Made by a program: the position numbers and the translations under genes. The notes beneath the pieces are model-generated. The model searched no databases and was not told the DNA's origin. It saw nothing but the letters and a program-made list of their open reading frames with translations. This document shows, one piece after another, positions 1 through 47,931 of a DNA stretch of 64,000 nt. This stretch comes from Eublepharis macularius (lineage: Eukaryota; Chordata; Lepidosauria; Squamata; Eublepharidae). The DNA lies in the NCBI RefSeq assembly GCF_028583425.1, contig NC_072805.1:17494001-17558000 (forward strand), in the 5' to 3' direction. Numbering within the stretch: position 1 is the first letter of the stretch; every line of letters starts with the position of its first letter.

Positions 1-942
1 AGGTTTGATGGCGAGCCCTCTGAGAACAATGTTCCATGTGTCTGTTAAGGGCTTCTAGGACAGTCATGGAACTTGCCATCTTTCTTTCGCTACAGAATTC
101 CTGTTTAGAAAGTAAGATTAAGTATTTTTCAGAGCAGCCTTGGGTGATGTTCAGAAGCATCTGAAATAAAGAGTTTCCAGTTTCAGTCCTGCTAACCAGA
201 ACAACGTTCTTAACACCTCGCTAGTTTCGAAAAGCTCTTAGCTTTTTGTAAAGATCTTTTAATTCATTTTTCAAGTAGGTGACTTTTTAAAAGGAGGGGA
301 GAGGGAATCGAAAAGCACTACCAGCAGGGAATTATATCCATCTGTTTTAAAAAGCTGCAAATCCATCAAATGTCTCTTTCTTTGATAAGAGATCTATACA
401 TGTTGGCAAGATGAAAAATCCTCAGTGGCTTTCATGGGGGGGGGGGGGAAACGGTGTTTTAACTCAACAGGAGGCCGTTCTGTTTCAGAGAAGCTTCTGT
501 CGCTGTAGCTGTCAGTTTTGGAGAGTTTAAGACTTAGGTTTGGATCGAAAGATTTTAAAAGCCCTTTTCAGGAGAAGGGGGGCAAAAACACCAGTGAAGC
601 TGGAAGCAGTTGGAATTGCAGTGGTTTTGCAGTTCTTAATGCAACTTGTTTACCATCACGTTACTAAGCGTGGAGATGGTGTTTCATTTTTTTTACCAAG
701 TGTCTCACAAGCCTCTGCACTGTAGATGAGTTTTCCCAGAACACTATGATGTAAGAAATATTTATATCCCGCTTTATCTCTTTAGCCTTCCTTGAATCAT
801 TTTGCTGAAAAGACAGTCTGTTTTTATCCTCAAAAGTCACATGTATGCAGGTTCAAGAGAATCAGGCTTAGAGTGCGTCTGCTGTGCAGCTGAAACAAAG
901 AGACTTGTGGTGAAGGTGACAGAGGTTTGTCTGTCTCAACAG
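1..942 (+). other. PRMT7 intron, 3' part; no recognised element
   Basis: This is intronic sequence ending in the acceptor ctgtctcaacag. It contains a run of 13 G at 436-448, a simple-sequence tract. No transposon, RNA gene or conserved reading frame is recognised. Upstream PRMT7 exons must lie to the left of the window. Confidence 0.7.
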
Positions 943-37924
<36,982 letters not shown>

Positions 37925-37972
37925 TGTGTGGCATCTTTCCAGTGAAAAATTTCCCTTTCCCCCCTAGATCCT

Positions 37973-37978
37973 AATAAA
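37973..37978 (+). terminator. PRMT7: PRMT7 polyadenylation signal AATAAA
   Basis: A consensus hexamer 49 bases after the stop codon, followed by a GT-rich stretch (gagaggtggctatgtgg) at about 37984-38000. This predicts a very short 3' UTR with cleavage near 37995. Confidence 0.8.
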
Positions 37979-38004
37979 TGTATTGAGAGGTGGCTATGTG
38001 GAGC

Positions 38005-38621
38005 TGCTCTTCTGTAGGCTGCTGCTGTCTCTATAAAGGCAACAAAGAAACCTGCGGGCGCCTCTGAGCAGAGCAGCCGTAGTGTAGCTATCCTAAAGGC
38101 GATGGGCGTGAATCAATTTGTCCCTGCTTCGTCATGAGAGAATTGATTACCTTGCTCTGAAAACATCAGTAAAACACCTTACGAATGTAGCACGTATGCC
38201 CAGGTTCCCAGAAAAAGAGAGATTATATTGGTTGGGTCCTTGGATCTGTTCTCCTCCGGTGGAACATGCCTTTCTCTGTTGCAGGAAGCTTAAATGGAAA
38301 AGAGAGGTGCGGGGGCAAGGGGTGCTTCTTGAATCACGTAAGATTCCTTCCACTGGAGACAAAAGTTTCTGCTAGCAGAATTGATTTGCCAGATCCAACC
38401 CCTGTGTCTGGTGTTTTTGCTAGGCTAGCAGAGCTGGAGTCATGTTAGTTGCTGGCTTGGACATTTGTAGCAATTGCTTGATACCCTGCATGTTCTCCAC
38501 CTGATCAGCTGAGAAAGGGGAAACCCCTGGTCCCTTTGAGGGTGTGGATGTTTATGGGCAGGGGCACTGGTGCTTCCTTTCAAAGTAGGAAAATGAGCTA
38601 TTGAAAAAATATAGATGTCAC
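38005..38621. other. Intergenic, no recognised element
   Basis: Follows the predicted PRMT7 cleavage site. No repeat family or reading frame is recognised. Confidence 0.4.
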
Positions 38622-38736
38622 CTTGGGAAGGTGTGACAAGTTCTCGGAAGCCTTGAACAGCGGGGTCAGGGCACTGCAGCAACTCATCGTTGCCTCTTGG
38701 ATTCAGGTTATTCAGCCAAAGTGGGGTGTTTATTCC
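38622..38736 (+). repeat. LINE 3'-end-like repeat, copy of 42671-42786
   Basis: About 115 bp (gtgacaagttctcggaagcc ... attcagccaaagtggggtg) is almost identical to 42671-42786. At that second site it follows CR1-like ORF sequence, so it is probably part of that LINE's 3' UTR. Confidence 0.65.
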
Positions 38737-38869
38737 TACTAATTAGAAACAGTGTGCTGTGGGCCTGTTCTGCAGTGGCACTTGTGATGCAGAGGATAAA
38801 AGTCCCATGCTTGGGATTTGGCCACATTGAAAACAAACATTAGCATTGACAAATCAAGATTAAAGAATC

Positions 38870-39792
38870 TTTGTTACGGGTGTGTGTGTGGGTGGGTGGG
38901 TGGTTCTTAACTGGCAAACCAGAGTTTGCTATCATATAACAAACAGGAATAAAAAATTATGGCTTGCAAACCAGGGTTGCAAACCATGACTTCTGCGAAT
39001 GGTGGTTGGTTTGTGTTGCCTAAACTAGAGATTTTTAATGGTAGCCGACAGTTGTTCCCTTTGGGGAGATCATTACACCTAGAAGAGTGCTGTTTTGGCT
39101 GCTCTGAACTGTGGGTTTGCCTGAATGTTTGGAAGCTCAGATGATGATTTCGATTTGAAACGGGCAAGCCCTACATTGTGGGTTTTTGTATGATGTTTGA
39201 ATTGAGCTTCTTTGGAGTGCTGGCAAAAGAAGAGACTTGAGCCCTTTTAATGGCTGTCAAATTATTGTCACAGAAGCTTGCGTAGGCTCGTAGGTCTTTC
39301 AGGTGCGCAGGCCTCTCTTCTTCTGTTTTTGCGGCAACAGACAAGCATGGTTTCCTGGTGGAATTTGGAGTATGAAGTACAGGATTAATGTTTGGTGTGT
39401 TTGTTTTGTCTACATGCTTACATTTGAATATTGCTTCGTGGCAAAAGTTCTCAGAGCAGCTTGCTTTAAAATAATTTTTAAAAGTTGAAACAGAGATACA
39501 GGGCAACAGTTAATCAAGGTGTGTAAAGTTCAGGCAAGAAAATGAAGGAGCAGCTCAATACAAATCGTAGATCAGTAAAAAGGCCTCTTTGGCAGGATCA
39601 GGTTTAAGATTCTGACAAGCCGTATGGCCTCCCAAAGAGGGCGGTTTTGCCACCTTCTAAAGGCAGAGGGCGCAGCAGGCAAAGAAAACATAGTGCAGGG
39701 ATTTCGCAGTAAAGAGATGCAGTTCCATGTCTAGATGAATGTTGGGGGACGGGGACCCCAAATAACTTTGCAAAAAGATGAAGATCGATAAG
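38870..39792. other. Intergenic, mostly unassigned
   Basis: Contains a TG/GGTG tract (38881-38905). Inverted phrases around 38920-39010 (aaaccagggttgcaaacc) suggest an old palindromic element. Nothing firm. Confidence 0.4.
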
Positions 39793-39883
39793 CAGAGGGT
39801 GGGCCTAGAGGTGGTGCACCAGGTGTGATGCCCGGAAACTCCAGGTATCACACCTGGTACACCACCTCTAGACCCACCCTCTG
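39793..39883. repeat. Compact hairpin, 37-bp arms, 17-nt loop
   Basis: The left arm cagagggtgggcctagaggt... (39793-39829) pairs with 39847-39883 at 35 of 37 positions. It is 91 nt in total. It could be a small MITE core or fold as an RNA hairpin if transcribed. No family is known to me. Confidence 0.75.
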
Positions 39884-40184
39884 GCCAACTACCTGCAAGG
39901 AAAACACGAAGACCCGATAATCTTTGTAGATTCAAAATTAGCTAGAAATTGTACATTTTTTGTTGTCTAAGTTCTGTGTTTCCCTTCTCCAGTTCCCTTC
40001 GTTTATTCGTCTGTCTATACGTGCTCAGAATAAATTCTTTTAGAATGGCGGTTTTAGCCCCGACTTTTTACACTATTCTTCTCTGGGCTCAAGCCTCTCA
40101 GCTTTTGCGTTAAAAGGGACCTGAGGAAGGAGGCAGATGTCTCACTGGAGACAAAGAAGGGAGCAAAGTGCTCTCTCCTGGGAC

Positions 40185-40443
40185 AGATAATAATAATAAC
40201 AACATTCGATTTATGTGCCCCCCTTCAGGACAACTTGATGCCCACTCAGAGCGGTTTACAAAGTATGTCATTATTATCCCCACAACAAAACACCCTGGGA
40301 GGTGGGTGGGGCTGAGAGAGCTAGAAGCTGTGACTGACCCAAGGTCACCCAGCTGGCTTCAAGGGGAGGAGTGGGGAATCAAACCTGGCTCTCCGAATTA
40401 GAGTCCTGCCGCTCTTAACCACTACACCAAACTGGCTCTCCAG
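40185..40443 (-). repeat. tRNA-derived SINE, antisense
   Basis: Near-complete reverse copy of the gccagtttggtgtagtgg family, from ataataataacaacattcgatttatg through ggggctgagagagct and gaatcaaacctgg (B box) to accactacaccaaactggctc. Confidence 0.88.
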
Positions 40444-40751
40444 TTTGATGGGCTCTGCCAGAAGGGTGGGCTCTCTCCGGTTGCTGAGACTCAGGATTGT
40501 TCTGAGGCAGTTACTTAGGCCATAAAAAAGTAATTCCCCCCTCCCCTCCCGTATGGTGACAGCTGTACCTAACAGCAGGTGATCCAAAGGGCTGGGCATT
40601 GTGCATAAAGCCTTTTTAAATGGGTGCATCCTGCAATGAGTCCCACTTGCCTTCCTGTCTCCTACCTAAAATTTAATGTAACAGACCTTAGCCCATGTTA
40701 GCTTCATCTCCTGTTGTTCTTGCTAAAGAGCCTTACATCAGAGGTATCGGG

Positions 40752-40878
40752 CATCTGACGAAGAGAACTTGATTCTCGAAAGCTCATGCTACAATAAAAT
40801 TGGTTAGTCTTAAAGGTGCTACTGGACTCTTTTTGATTTTGCTACCACAGACTAACACGGCTAACTCCTCCGCATCAG
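40752..40878 (+). repeat. Interspersed repeat, unassigned class (plus copy)
   Basis: gcatctgacgaagagaacttg, gctcatgctacaataaaattgg, aaggtgctactggactc and ctaccacagactaacacggct match the reverse complement of 15591-15722. Confidence 0.8.
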
Positions 40879-40889
40879 AGGTTTGCTTT

Positions 40890-41620
40890 CTGTATCCACA
40901 TCTGCACGCACGCACAGTGCACACATACACCCAAATCTTCAAATCTCATTGCAAGACATTTTAATGTGTCTGACATGAGCAACCGGGCCAGAGAGATCCA
41001 TGTTCTCGCATGTTGCTCTCCAAGAGAACCCTTTGCAAACTTGGCCTAAGTTGCTTGTGGATTGAATGTTTTCTGTTGTTCAAGGATGCTGCGTGCCATT
41101 TGCAAGCAAGTTGTGGCCCTAACGGTGGAGTCATCCAGCATCCCTGCTGGGAGCGCAAGTAAGATAAGATACCTTGGGTCACATTAGAAGAAGGGGAAGT
41201 CCATCCCGTTAGGGAGCCGCTAGAGGGTGCCAATGCCGCCGCCTCTCTTAACATCTGGAAAGTGTTCTGAACTTGACTGCCATCAGAAAGGTTTTATACA
41301 TGGCTCTTTGTGTAGAAATGCAGGATAAAAATGTCTTTAAAATACACAACTACTATCCACTTTTTGGAAGCCTGTATCAGCCAATACAGTATGTGAATTT
41401 CTTTCTTTTCCTCCTTCCTTGTGTGTCATATGCATGACCGTTGCTCAGCATCGAGTTGCCCTGGATCCGTCCTGCTTCCTTGTGCCTGAGGAAAGCAGCC
41501 CCACTAGAGGGATGGAACCACTGGATCCAACCCACGAACAGAGTGCTGTTTGTAGTACTGCCTCCTGCCGGTGTGTACTCGATAAAGCTGCAGATCAGTA
41601 AGACAAATGAGTATGAGGGG
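40890..41620. other. Intergenic, nothing recognised
   Basis: No repeat family or gene identified. The overlapping open stretches have no family resemblance. Confidence 0.4.
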
Positions 41621-41624
41621 TTGT

Positions 41625-41795
41625 AGCATAGTGGCAGAGCATCTGCTTTGCATGGAGAAAGTCCCAGGTTCTAGACTTAAAGGTTAAAGGATTTGACATG
41701 TGATGGGAGAGAGCTGGACAGCTGCTGCCAATCTGAGTAGACAAGACTGACCTTGATGGACCAGGGGTCTGATTCAGAAGATGGCAGCTTCATTT
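41625..41795 (+). repeat. tRNA-derived SINE
   Basis: tagcatagtggcagagcatctgctttgcatgg (A box), gtcccaggttctagac (B box), gagtagacaagactgaccttgatggacc and gatggcagcttca are in canonical order. Confidence 0.78.
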
Positions 41796-42126
41796 AAAAA
41801 ACAAACAAACAGGTGGAGCAAGTGGGGCTTATTGGTCAGTTCTTTTGGATATTTTTTAGACTTCTGTTTGTGGACAGTTCTATTAGATTTTCCACTTTTG
41901 GACAGGTGGTCAAGCTGTCCTCCAAGCATGAGTTGTAGGATTTATTTTATTTTTTTTTGCATTCTCGGAAGAGTCTCAGAGTCCTGCAAGAGGAGTTTGG
42001 GGAGGGGGGTAGAACAAAGGTGAATAATGCTGTTGAAGAATAGCCCCTTCATAGCCTCCTGCCTGCTTGTGGGATCTGGATCCATTCTAAGATACCTGTC
42101 TATACTGACATGACCAGAGATTTCTG

Positions 42127-42230
42127 GTTTATTAGTATGATTAATTTATAGCCTGCCCTTCTCACTGAGATCCAAGGCGGATTACACAGTGCAAGTAAAA
42201 ATACAATATAATCAACAGCTAGGACATTCT
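42127..42230 (-). repeat. LINE/SINE 3'-end repeat, antisense
   Basis: tttatagcctgcccttctcactgagatccaaggcggattacacagtgc is a third copy of the phrase at 16370 and 20575. Confidence 0.6.
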
Positions 42231-42231
42231 T

Positions 42232-42790
42232 GATCTGGAGACCAAATCCTATGAGGAAAGGTTGAAGGAGCTCCATAGGTTTAGCTGGAGGGGAGACAAC
42301 TGAGAAATGATACGATAACTATCTTCAAGTACTTGAAGGGCTGTCATATAGAGGACAGTGCAAAATTGTTTTCCGCCACCCCAGAAGGTTGGACCAGAAC
42401 CAGTGGGTTGACAGAGCGGTCCTTCAGTGAAACAGGCTTCCTCGGGAGGCGGTGGGATCTCCTTTGGAGGTTTTTAAACAGAGGCTAGATGGCCATCTGA
42501 CAGCAATGCTTACCCTTGGCAGATCAAGAGAGGGAGGGGAGGAAGAGTTACATCAGTGCTTCGTTCTCGCAGCCCCTTCTTACATGCCCAGGGTAAGGCC
42601 GATCGCCTTCTTGGGATCGGGTAGAATTTTTCCCCGGGCCAGTTCAGCTAGGGATCCTGCCAGTGTTTTGCCATCTTGGGAAGTTGTGACAAGTTCTCGG
42701 AAGCCTTGAACAGCGGGGTCAGGGCACAGCAGCAACTCGTCGTTGCCTCTTGGATTCAGGTTATTCAGCCAAAGTGGGGTGTGTATCCCC
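42232..42790 (+). mobile_element. CR1-like LINE 3' end, decayed
   Basis: Translation in shifting frames gives LETKSYEERLKELHRFSW, then a GCHIEDSAKLF-like phrase, and FKQRLDGHLTAML at 42470-42510. These are the hallmark C-terminal segments of CR1-clade ORF2. The following 270 bp are probably its 3' UTR, shared with 38622-38736. Confidence 0.65.
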
Positions 42791-43749
42791 CACTTCGAAA
42801 AGCAGTGGGTACCCTAGGAGGATCAGTGATGAAGCTGAAGTGGGCATGGCCAGGGCTGGTTGGGCAGGCAACCTCTGGCCACCCGTTAGTTTAGCATCTG
42901 TTCTGATAAATCAGTGGGAAATGTCATTAATGATAGTATAATTAAACAGAGAAACGAGCAATGAACTCGTGGTGGGAAAGGTGAGCTGGTAAAAATTTAA
43001 CACTTAGGATTCTAAAATTTTTTTATGATGAGTCCCTCAGCAAAGCCCCCTGAGTAAATTTAGCATGAGGGAGTGTTTCTTGTGGATGACAAACTGGTTA
43101 AAGAGGAAGCCAAGAGAAGAAGCAAGTGGAAAATTCTCTCCACAAAGAGAGGAGCCAGAGTTCTCCAGGGATTAGTGGCGGGAAGGGGGGTGAGCAGAGA
43201 ATTGGCCAAGGGTGGAGTGATGGCCGCTAGTTCAGATGGGTTGAAAGAGAGGATCAGACACATTCAGGCAGAACAGGTCTAAACTAAGCGAAACCTCCAT
43301 GTTCAGAAGCAGTGTACCTCATACGTGCTAGAGGAGGGGGCCCTGCTTGTAAGTCTTTCAGAGTGATCTGGCTGGACGCTGTGTGGATTTTGGTCTCAGT
43401 GGCTACTTGGCTTGACACAGCAGGACTGTTGTTACACTTCTGCCAACCGCATTTTGGGCTCTGGCTCCAAGGCAACCTTGGAGCACCAGCAAACTGACGG
43501 CAGGAACCCTGACTTGCACCACTCACGCTCTGGGTCTGGATTGGACCGCCGCTGTTCCACATTCACTTAACGTTTTTCAGAACAGAATCGGAACATGGTT
43601 CTGCCACGTTCCACCCATTCTCAGGTGTCTCGGTGTCCGTGGCTTGCTTCAGCATTGATGCAAAACTCTGTGATATGAGGCGATTGTCAAAATGAATAGC
43701 ATTAAGGGAAGGAACAGTCCCCCCCTTTTTTTTCCAGGTGCAAAGGATA

Positions 43750-44545
43750 TGACCCCCCCCCCAGTGCTTCTAATTTGTTTGCTGGCACAATTTAAGGAGT
43801 TAATGTTGACTTTCGAAGCCTTACATGGCTTGGAACCATCATACCTGATGGACTACCTAATGAACCCACCTGACAATTATGGTCATGTTCAGAGGCTCTG
43901 CTGGGGTGTCCCTTTCTAATACTAGGCAGTTGGCAGCCCAGGAGAGGGCCTTCTCAGTAGTGGCACCAAAACTCTGGAACCCTGTCCCCAGGAGATTTGT
44001 TTGTCCCCTTCTCGTGCCATTTTCCACCAGCTGGTGAAGACTCTTGGTTTCATTTGGAGTTCCCTCAGTGATTCCTTCTTCATGCCCAATGCTTTAAATT
44101 GTTTTAGTAGAAAAGAGCAAGAGTCCAGTAGCGCCTATGAGACTAACAAAATTTGTGTAGGGTATGAGCTTTCGTGAGCCACAGTTCACTTCTTCAGATA
44201 CATCTTAAGAGTATGAGCTTTCGTGAGCCACAGCTCACTTCTTCAGATACATCTTAAGAGTATGAGCTTTCATGAGCCACAGTTCACTTCTTCAAATGTC
44301 TAGTGCTACAGACAGACTAACACGACTACCCATCTTTAATTTTTTTAATTGTTGCTTTTATGCCTTTGTATGATTTCATTCTGATTTAATTGTTTTAAAG
44401 ATGTGATGCTGTCGTTACTGTTTTGATTGCTTTTACCAGTTTTAAAATGTGATTTTATTATGCATATTTTAACTTGTTAACTAACTTGGAGGTCTTTATG
44501 AGGACAGAAATACGGGATATAAAATTGGTTAAATAAATAAAGGGT
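43750..44545 (+). mobile_element. L2-type LINE 3' end, interrupted by another repeat
   Basis: LLAQFKELMLTFEALHGLEP then SYLMDYLMNPPDNYGHVQR resembles the L2 C-terminus. The 3' UTR resumes at 44335 and ends atacgggatataaaattggttaaataaataaa. The repeat at 44110-44333 is inserted. Confidence 0.65.
44110..44333 (-). repeat. Interspersed repeat with internal 3 x 49 bp tandem array
   Basis: Same family as 15591. gagtccagtagcgcctatgagac opens it and acagacagactaacacgactaccc closes it. Between them a 49-bp unit starting gtatgagctttcgtgagcc begins at 44162, 44211 and 44260, the third copy slightly diverged. Confidence 0.8.
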
Positions 44546-45021
44546 ATCAACTGCAAAACTAGAATCTGAGCTTTATCTGGAGCCTTAGACAAGAATGTAT
44601 CTCTCGCTTCAAAACTAATAATGTTCTAGTAGGCTGACTCATCCTTCCGTTGGGCTAAAAATCTTGCCCTCTCTATTGGTTAGCCATTAACTAAGTTAGT
44701 ATAGATTGATGAATTGCTGCAGGCTCCCAAGTCAGCTAAAATCCATTGAAAGCACACAGGCTCAGCGGAGTTGGGTTTCTATCGATTGCAGCTTACGCAC
44801 CAAAGCCCAAAGGTTTCCACTGTCTGCCCCTTTTTTGTGAGCTTTCCCATAGGCTGCCGATACGAAATCTCAGGAGCAAACCAAGCCCAAAGTCATTCTG
44901 CTTTTCCCATCGGAGCAAAAGGAAATCAATAAAACCCAAGCTAATAAAAGAGTGCAGTACATGTATTTCTTTTAATGAGCTCATATATACACACACAGAC
45001 AAACCCTTTGAGACAAGGTAT

Positions 45022-45187
45022 TGGGTTGGATCCAGACTAAATTTTCCAGTGGTGGAATGGAACTTCCCCTGCAGCTCATTAATCTCAATGAAAGCTGAGG
45101 AGTAGGAGACCCTGAGAATTGCATGGAGGTCTACAGTGAGAAGGGGGGAATCCATACAAATTACCAGTTTAGTCTGGATCCTACCCA
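45022..45187. mobile_element. Short inverted-repeat element, GGGTTGGATCCAGACTAAA family
   Basis: gggttggatccagactaaa at the left pairs with tttagtctggatcctaccc at the right. Related ends (gggttgga-ccagcca) occur at 51746 and 53618. It has no coding capacity. Confidence 0.65.
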
Positions 45188-45952
45188 TTGTCCTCTCCCT
45201 AGCTACTGCTTTTAGCATTGCTAACATATTTAAAGTTTGCTGTGAGTCTCTGTTTTTGGTGGGGTCGACCTTGAGAAGCTCACAGAGTTAAAAAAGTTTC
45301 TAGGTACATAAGACTTTCAAGACATGCTCCGGGAGTGATAAATGGGAGGGTAAAATAATGTTTGAGACGACGCGCAAAACTCGCGCGAGGAAACGCGATA
45401 TTTCGCATTTTCCCCGTCGCGATCCGGAAGAGGGCGGCATGGAGCGATTTAAGGTTAGTCGTCTGGAATCGGCCCAAGAAAGGGAGTTTAAAATGTAGCA
45501 TCAGGTTGTGCCCAGAACATCTTTTTTCATATTTGGAGCCCTGCCTGCTTTTTCTTTAGAATACATACGAGATTTGTGCCCCTGCATTTTTCACCAGTTG
45601 AAGTGGAAGCAGCCGGGGAAAGAAGTTCTTGATTGGGGGAAAGGCAGGAACACCAATTAACTTCCCATTTGATAGCTTCATGCTACCTGTGAGCCGGATC
45701 AGAGCTCCTTTTAGATTTTAGCTGCATGTTCTGGGACCTGGCCATAGATCTTCAGCAATGCAATGCATTTAAGGTTCCGTTCCTACAGGGATGATTCGGT
45801 TTGTATTCTCAAGGTAGAGGCATTGGCAATGAAGCATACACATGGGTGGATTGTTGGCTCTTTCCTCCTTATGTACCATTTCCCCTATGCCCCACTTTTT
45901 GCCAGGTTTCCTTTTTTTAAAAAAACTCAGTAATGTCATAACGCTATGCCCT

Positions 45953-46160
45953 AACCTGGATAGCCCAGGTGAGCCTGATCTCAGAAGCTAAGCAGGGTCG
46001 GCCTTGGTTAGTAATTGGATGGGATATCTCCAGTGAAGACCAGGGTTGCAGAGGCAGAGCAACGGCAAACCATCTCTGTTAGTCTCTTGCCATGAAAACC
46101 CCACTAGGGGTCACCATAAGTCAGCTATGACTTGAGGGCACTCTCCACCACCACCATAGT
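45953..46160 (+). repeat. 5S rRNA-derived SINE
   Basis: gatctcagaagctaagcagg, then ggccttggttagtaattgga, is a close match to the 5S rRNA internal promoter. The tail is aaaccccactaggggtcaccataagtcagctatgacttgagggc. A decayed direct repeat (cataacgctatg / catagtgttatg) may be its TSD. Confidence 0.88.
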
Positions 46161-46167
46161 GTTATGA

Positions 46168-46727
46168 TCATAGAATCATAGAATCATAGAGTTGGAAGGG
46201 GCCATACAGACCATCTAGTCCAACCCCCTGCCCAGTGCAGGATCAGCCTAAAGCATCTCTGACAAGTATTCATCCAGCCTCTTCTTGAAAACTGCCAGTG
46301 AGGGGGAGCTCACCACCTCCCCAGGCGGCTGATTCCACCTTTGAACTACTCTGACCATGAAAAGGTTTTTCCTAATATCCAGCCAGTACCTTTGTGCATG
46401 TAGTTTTAGCCCATTGCTTCGGGTCCTACCCTCTGCTGCCAACTGGAACAGCTCTTTGCCCTCCTCCAAATGACAGCCTTTCAAATATTTAAAGAGAGCA
46501 ATCATGTCCCCCCTCAACCTCCTCTTCTCCAAACTAAACATTCCCAAGGCCCTCAGCCTTTCCTCGTAGGGCTCAGTCTCCAGACCCCTGATCATCCTCG
46601 TCGTTCTCCTCTGCACCCTCTCAATTTTGTCCACATCCTTTTTGAAGTGAGGCCTCCAGAACTGCACACAGTACTCCAGGTGTGGCCTGACCAAGGCAGT
46701 ATAGAGAGGGGCTATGATGCTATAGCT
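46168..46727 (-). mobile_element. CR1 LINE 3' end
   Basis: On the minus strand, LSYSIIAPLYTALVRPHLEY, VDKIERVQRRTTRMIRGLE, YEERLRALGMFSLEKRRLRG and FKKRLDEYLSEML are the CR1 ORF2 C-terminus, open from about 46727 to the stop at 46248. The 3' end has repeats of atcatagaatc at 46168-46190. A hAT-like MITE is inserted at its upstream side. Confidence 0.92.
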
Positions 46728-47117
46728 CAGGGCTCTCCAACCTTTCTGAGCTGTGAAATTTTGAGAAGGGGTGAGTGAGCACCAATCAAAAATGGCTGCA
46801 TCAGGATGCAGAGCCAAACCTAAAATGGCTGCTGCAGGAGGTGGAGCTAAGCAGAATATCTCTCCCTCCTTGCTTTACAAAAACATTGAAGAAAGGGAAT
46901 AAAAAGAAATGAAGGAACGTCAAGAGTGGGGGCAGCCTGAAGGGGGAATGGAACCACAAGCCCAGGTGCTTACCTTTCCTCCTGGTTTTCCAGCGGCTGA
47001 CGCTGTTATTGCCCTTCATTTGAATGAGCGCAGCCAATAACAAGCCCTGTTTTATGATCCCATCCACTTTTTTAAAAGCTTAGCAGGCACTTGGATAAGT
47101 CATGTTGGAGAATGCTG
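46728..47117. mobile_element. hAT-like MITE, CAGGGCTCTCCAAC ends
   Basis: CAGGGCTCTCCAAC pairs with GTTGGAGAATGCTG at the other end. Flanks ctatagct (46720-46727) and ctatacct (47118-47125) form an 8-bp TSD with one mismatch. It carries aaaatggctgctgcaggaggtgg modules like those at 62640-62690. Confidence 0.85.
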
Positions 47118-47125
47118 CTATACCT

Positions 47126-47931
47126 ACTACCAAATAAATAACCTAATGGTGGATGTAAGAGGGTGGGGGCACGGAGGCCTGAAAATCCAAACCTTCCTCT
47201 CCACACAGTTACCAAACCTGCTTTTATAGACTTTCATGAAAGCGTGTTTGGGGAAACATGCAGTGAAGCGGCAAAAAATCCAGGAAGTGGACAATTTCAC
47301 AATGTTGCAGAAGCAAAACAAGTATGAAATTTTTAAAAATCACTGGAGTCTAGGGAAACATGGAGCAAAATCTCTGCATAGAAACTGAAGTTGTCTCTTA
47401 GTTTTCCATTTGTGACCCAGAGGTATACCAAACTAAAAAAATGTAATACAAAGTAAATGAAGAAATATTATGCCATTTTAACCTGTAGAGAAGCTTCCTG
47501 TTCAGTTTGACTTCTGTTAGATGCTTGGCCCATTCAAACGGAGCACTGGGGCTTTGCTAGATCATTTGTGGGATTCTCAGTTTGGGAGGTTAAATGCTTG
47601 TTTCTACGTGTTAAGTTTTTAATTTCTGGACCTAACCCCAAACCTTCAAGATAGAAACTTTAGTAAGGTTTAGCAGGTTACTTCTTGAGGGGTTTTAAAA
47701 ATATATATTTAGTGTGCATTTCAGAACATATTTATCTTCATCTCTAAGACCAGAGGCGTCTTGTACCTATTACATTCACAGCAAAGTTGGCATGAATTGA
47801 GTTGCATTTTGTTGAGGGGAAATTTGGACTCCCTTTGTCAACCGCTTCTTCCTTAAAACTGCAAAAGACAACTCCTGCCAGCCCTCACTGGAGTTCCCAC
47901 TCACATTCTAAGCTTCCTCTGGATCTCATTC
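47126..47931. other. Intergenic, nothing recognised
   Basis: AT-rich sequence without a recognised repeat or reading frame. Confidence 0.4.

Noticed and set aside
44150..44300. CRISPR-like array of 49-bp repeats
   Set aside because: The repeats are directly abutting with no spacers, in a vertebrate interspersed element.
44793..45227. 144-codon minus-strand frame
   Set aside because: The opposite strand is also open and a short inverted-repeat element lies inside. No family resemblance.
45953..46160. Possible 5S rRNA gene
   Set aside because: Only the internal promoter region matches 5S. The ends differ and the sequence recurs with a SINE tail at four other places.
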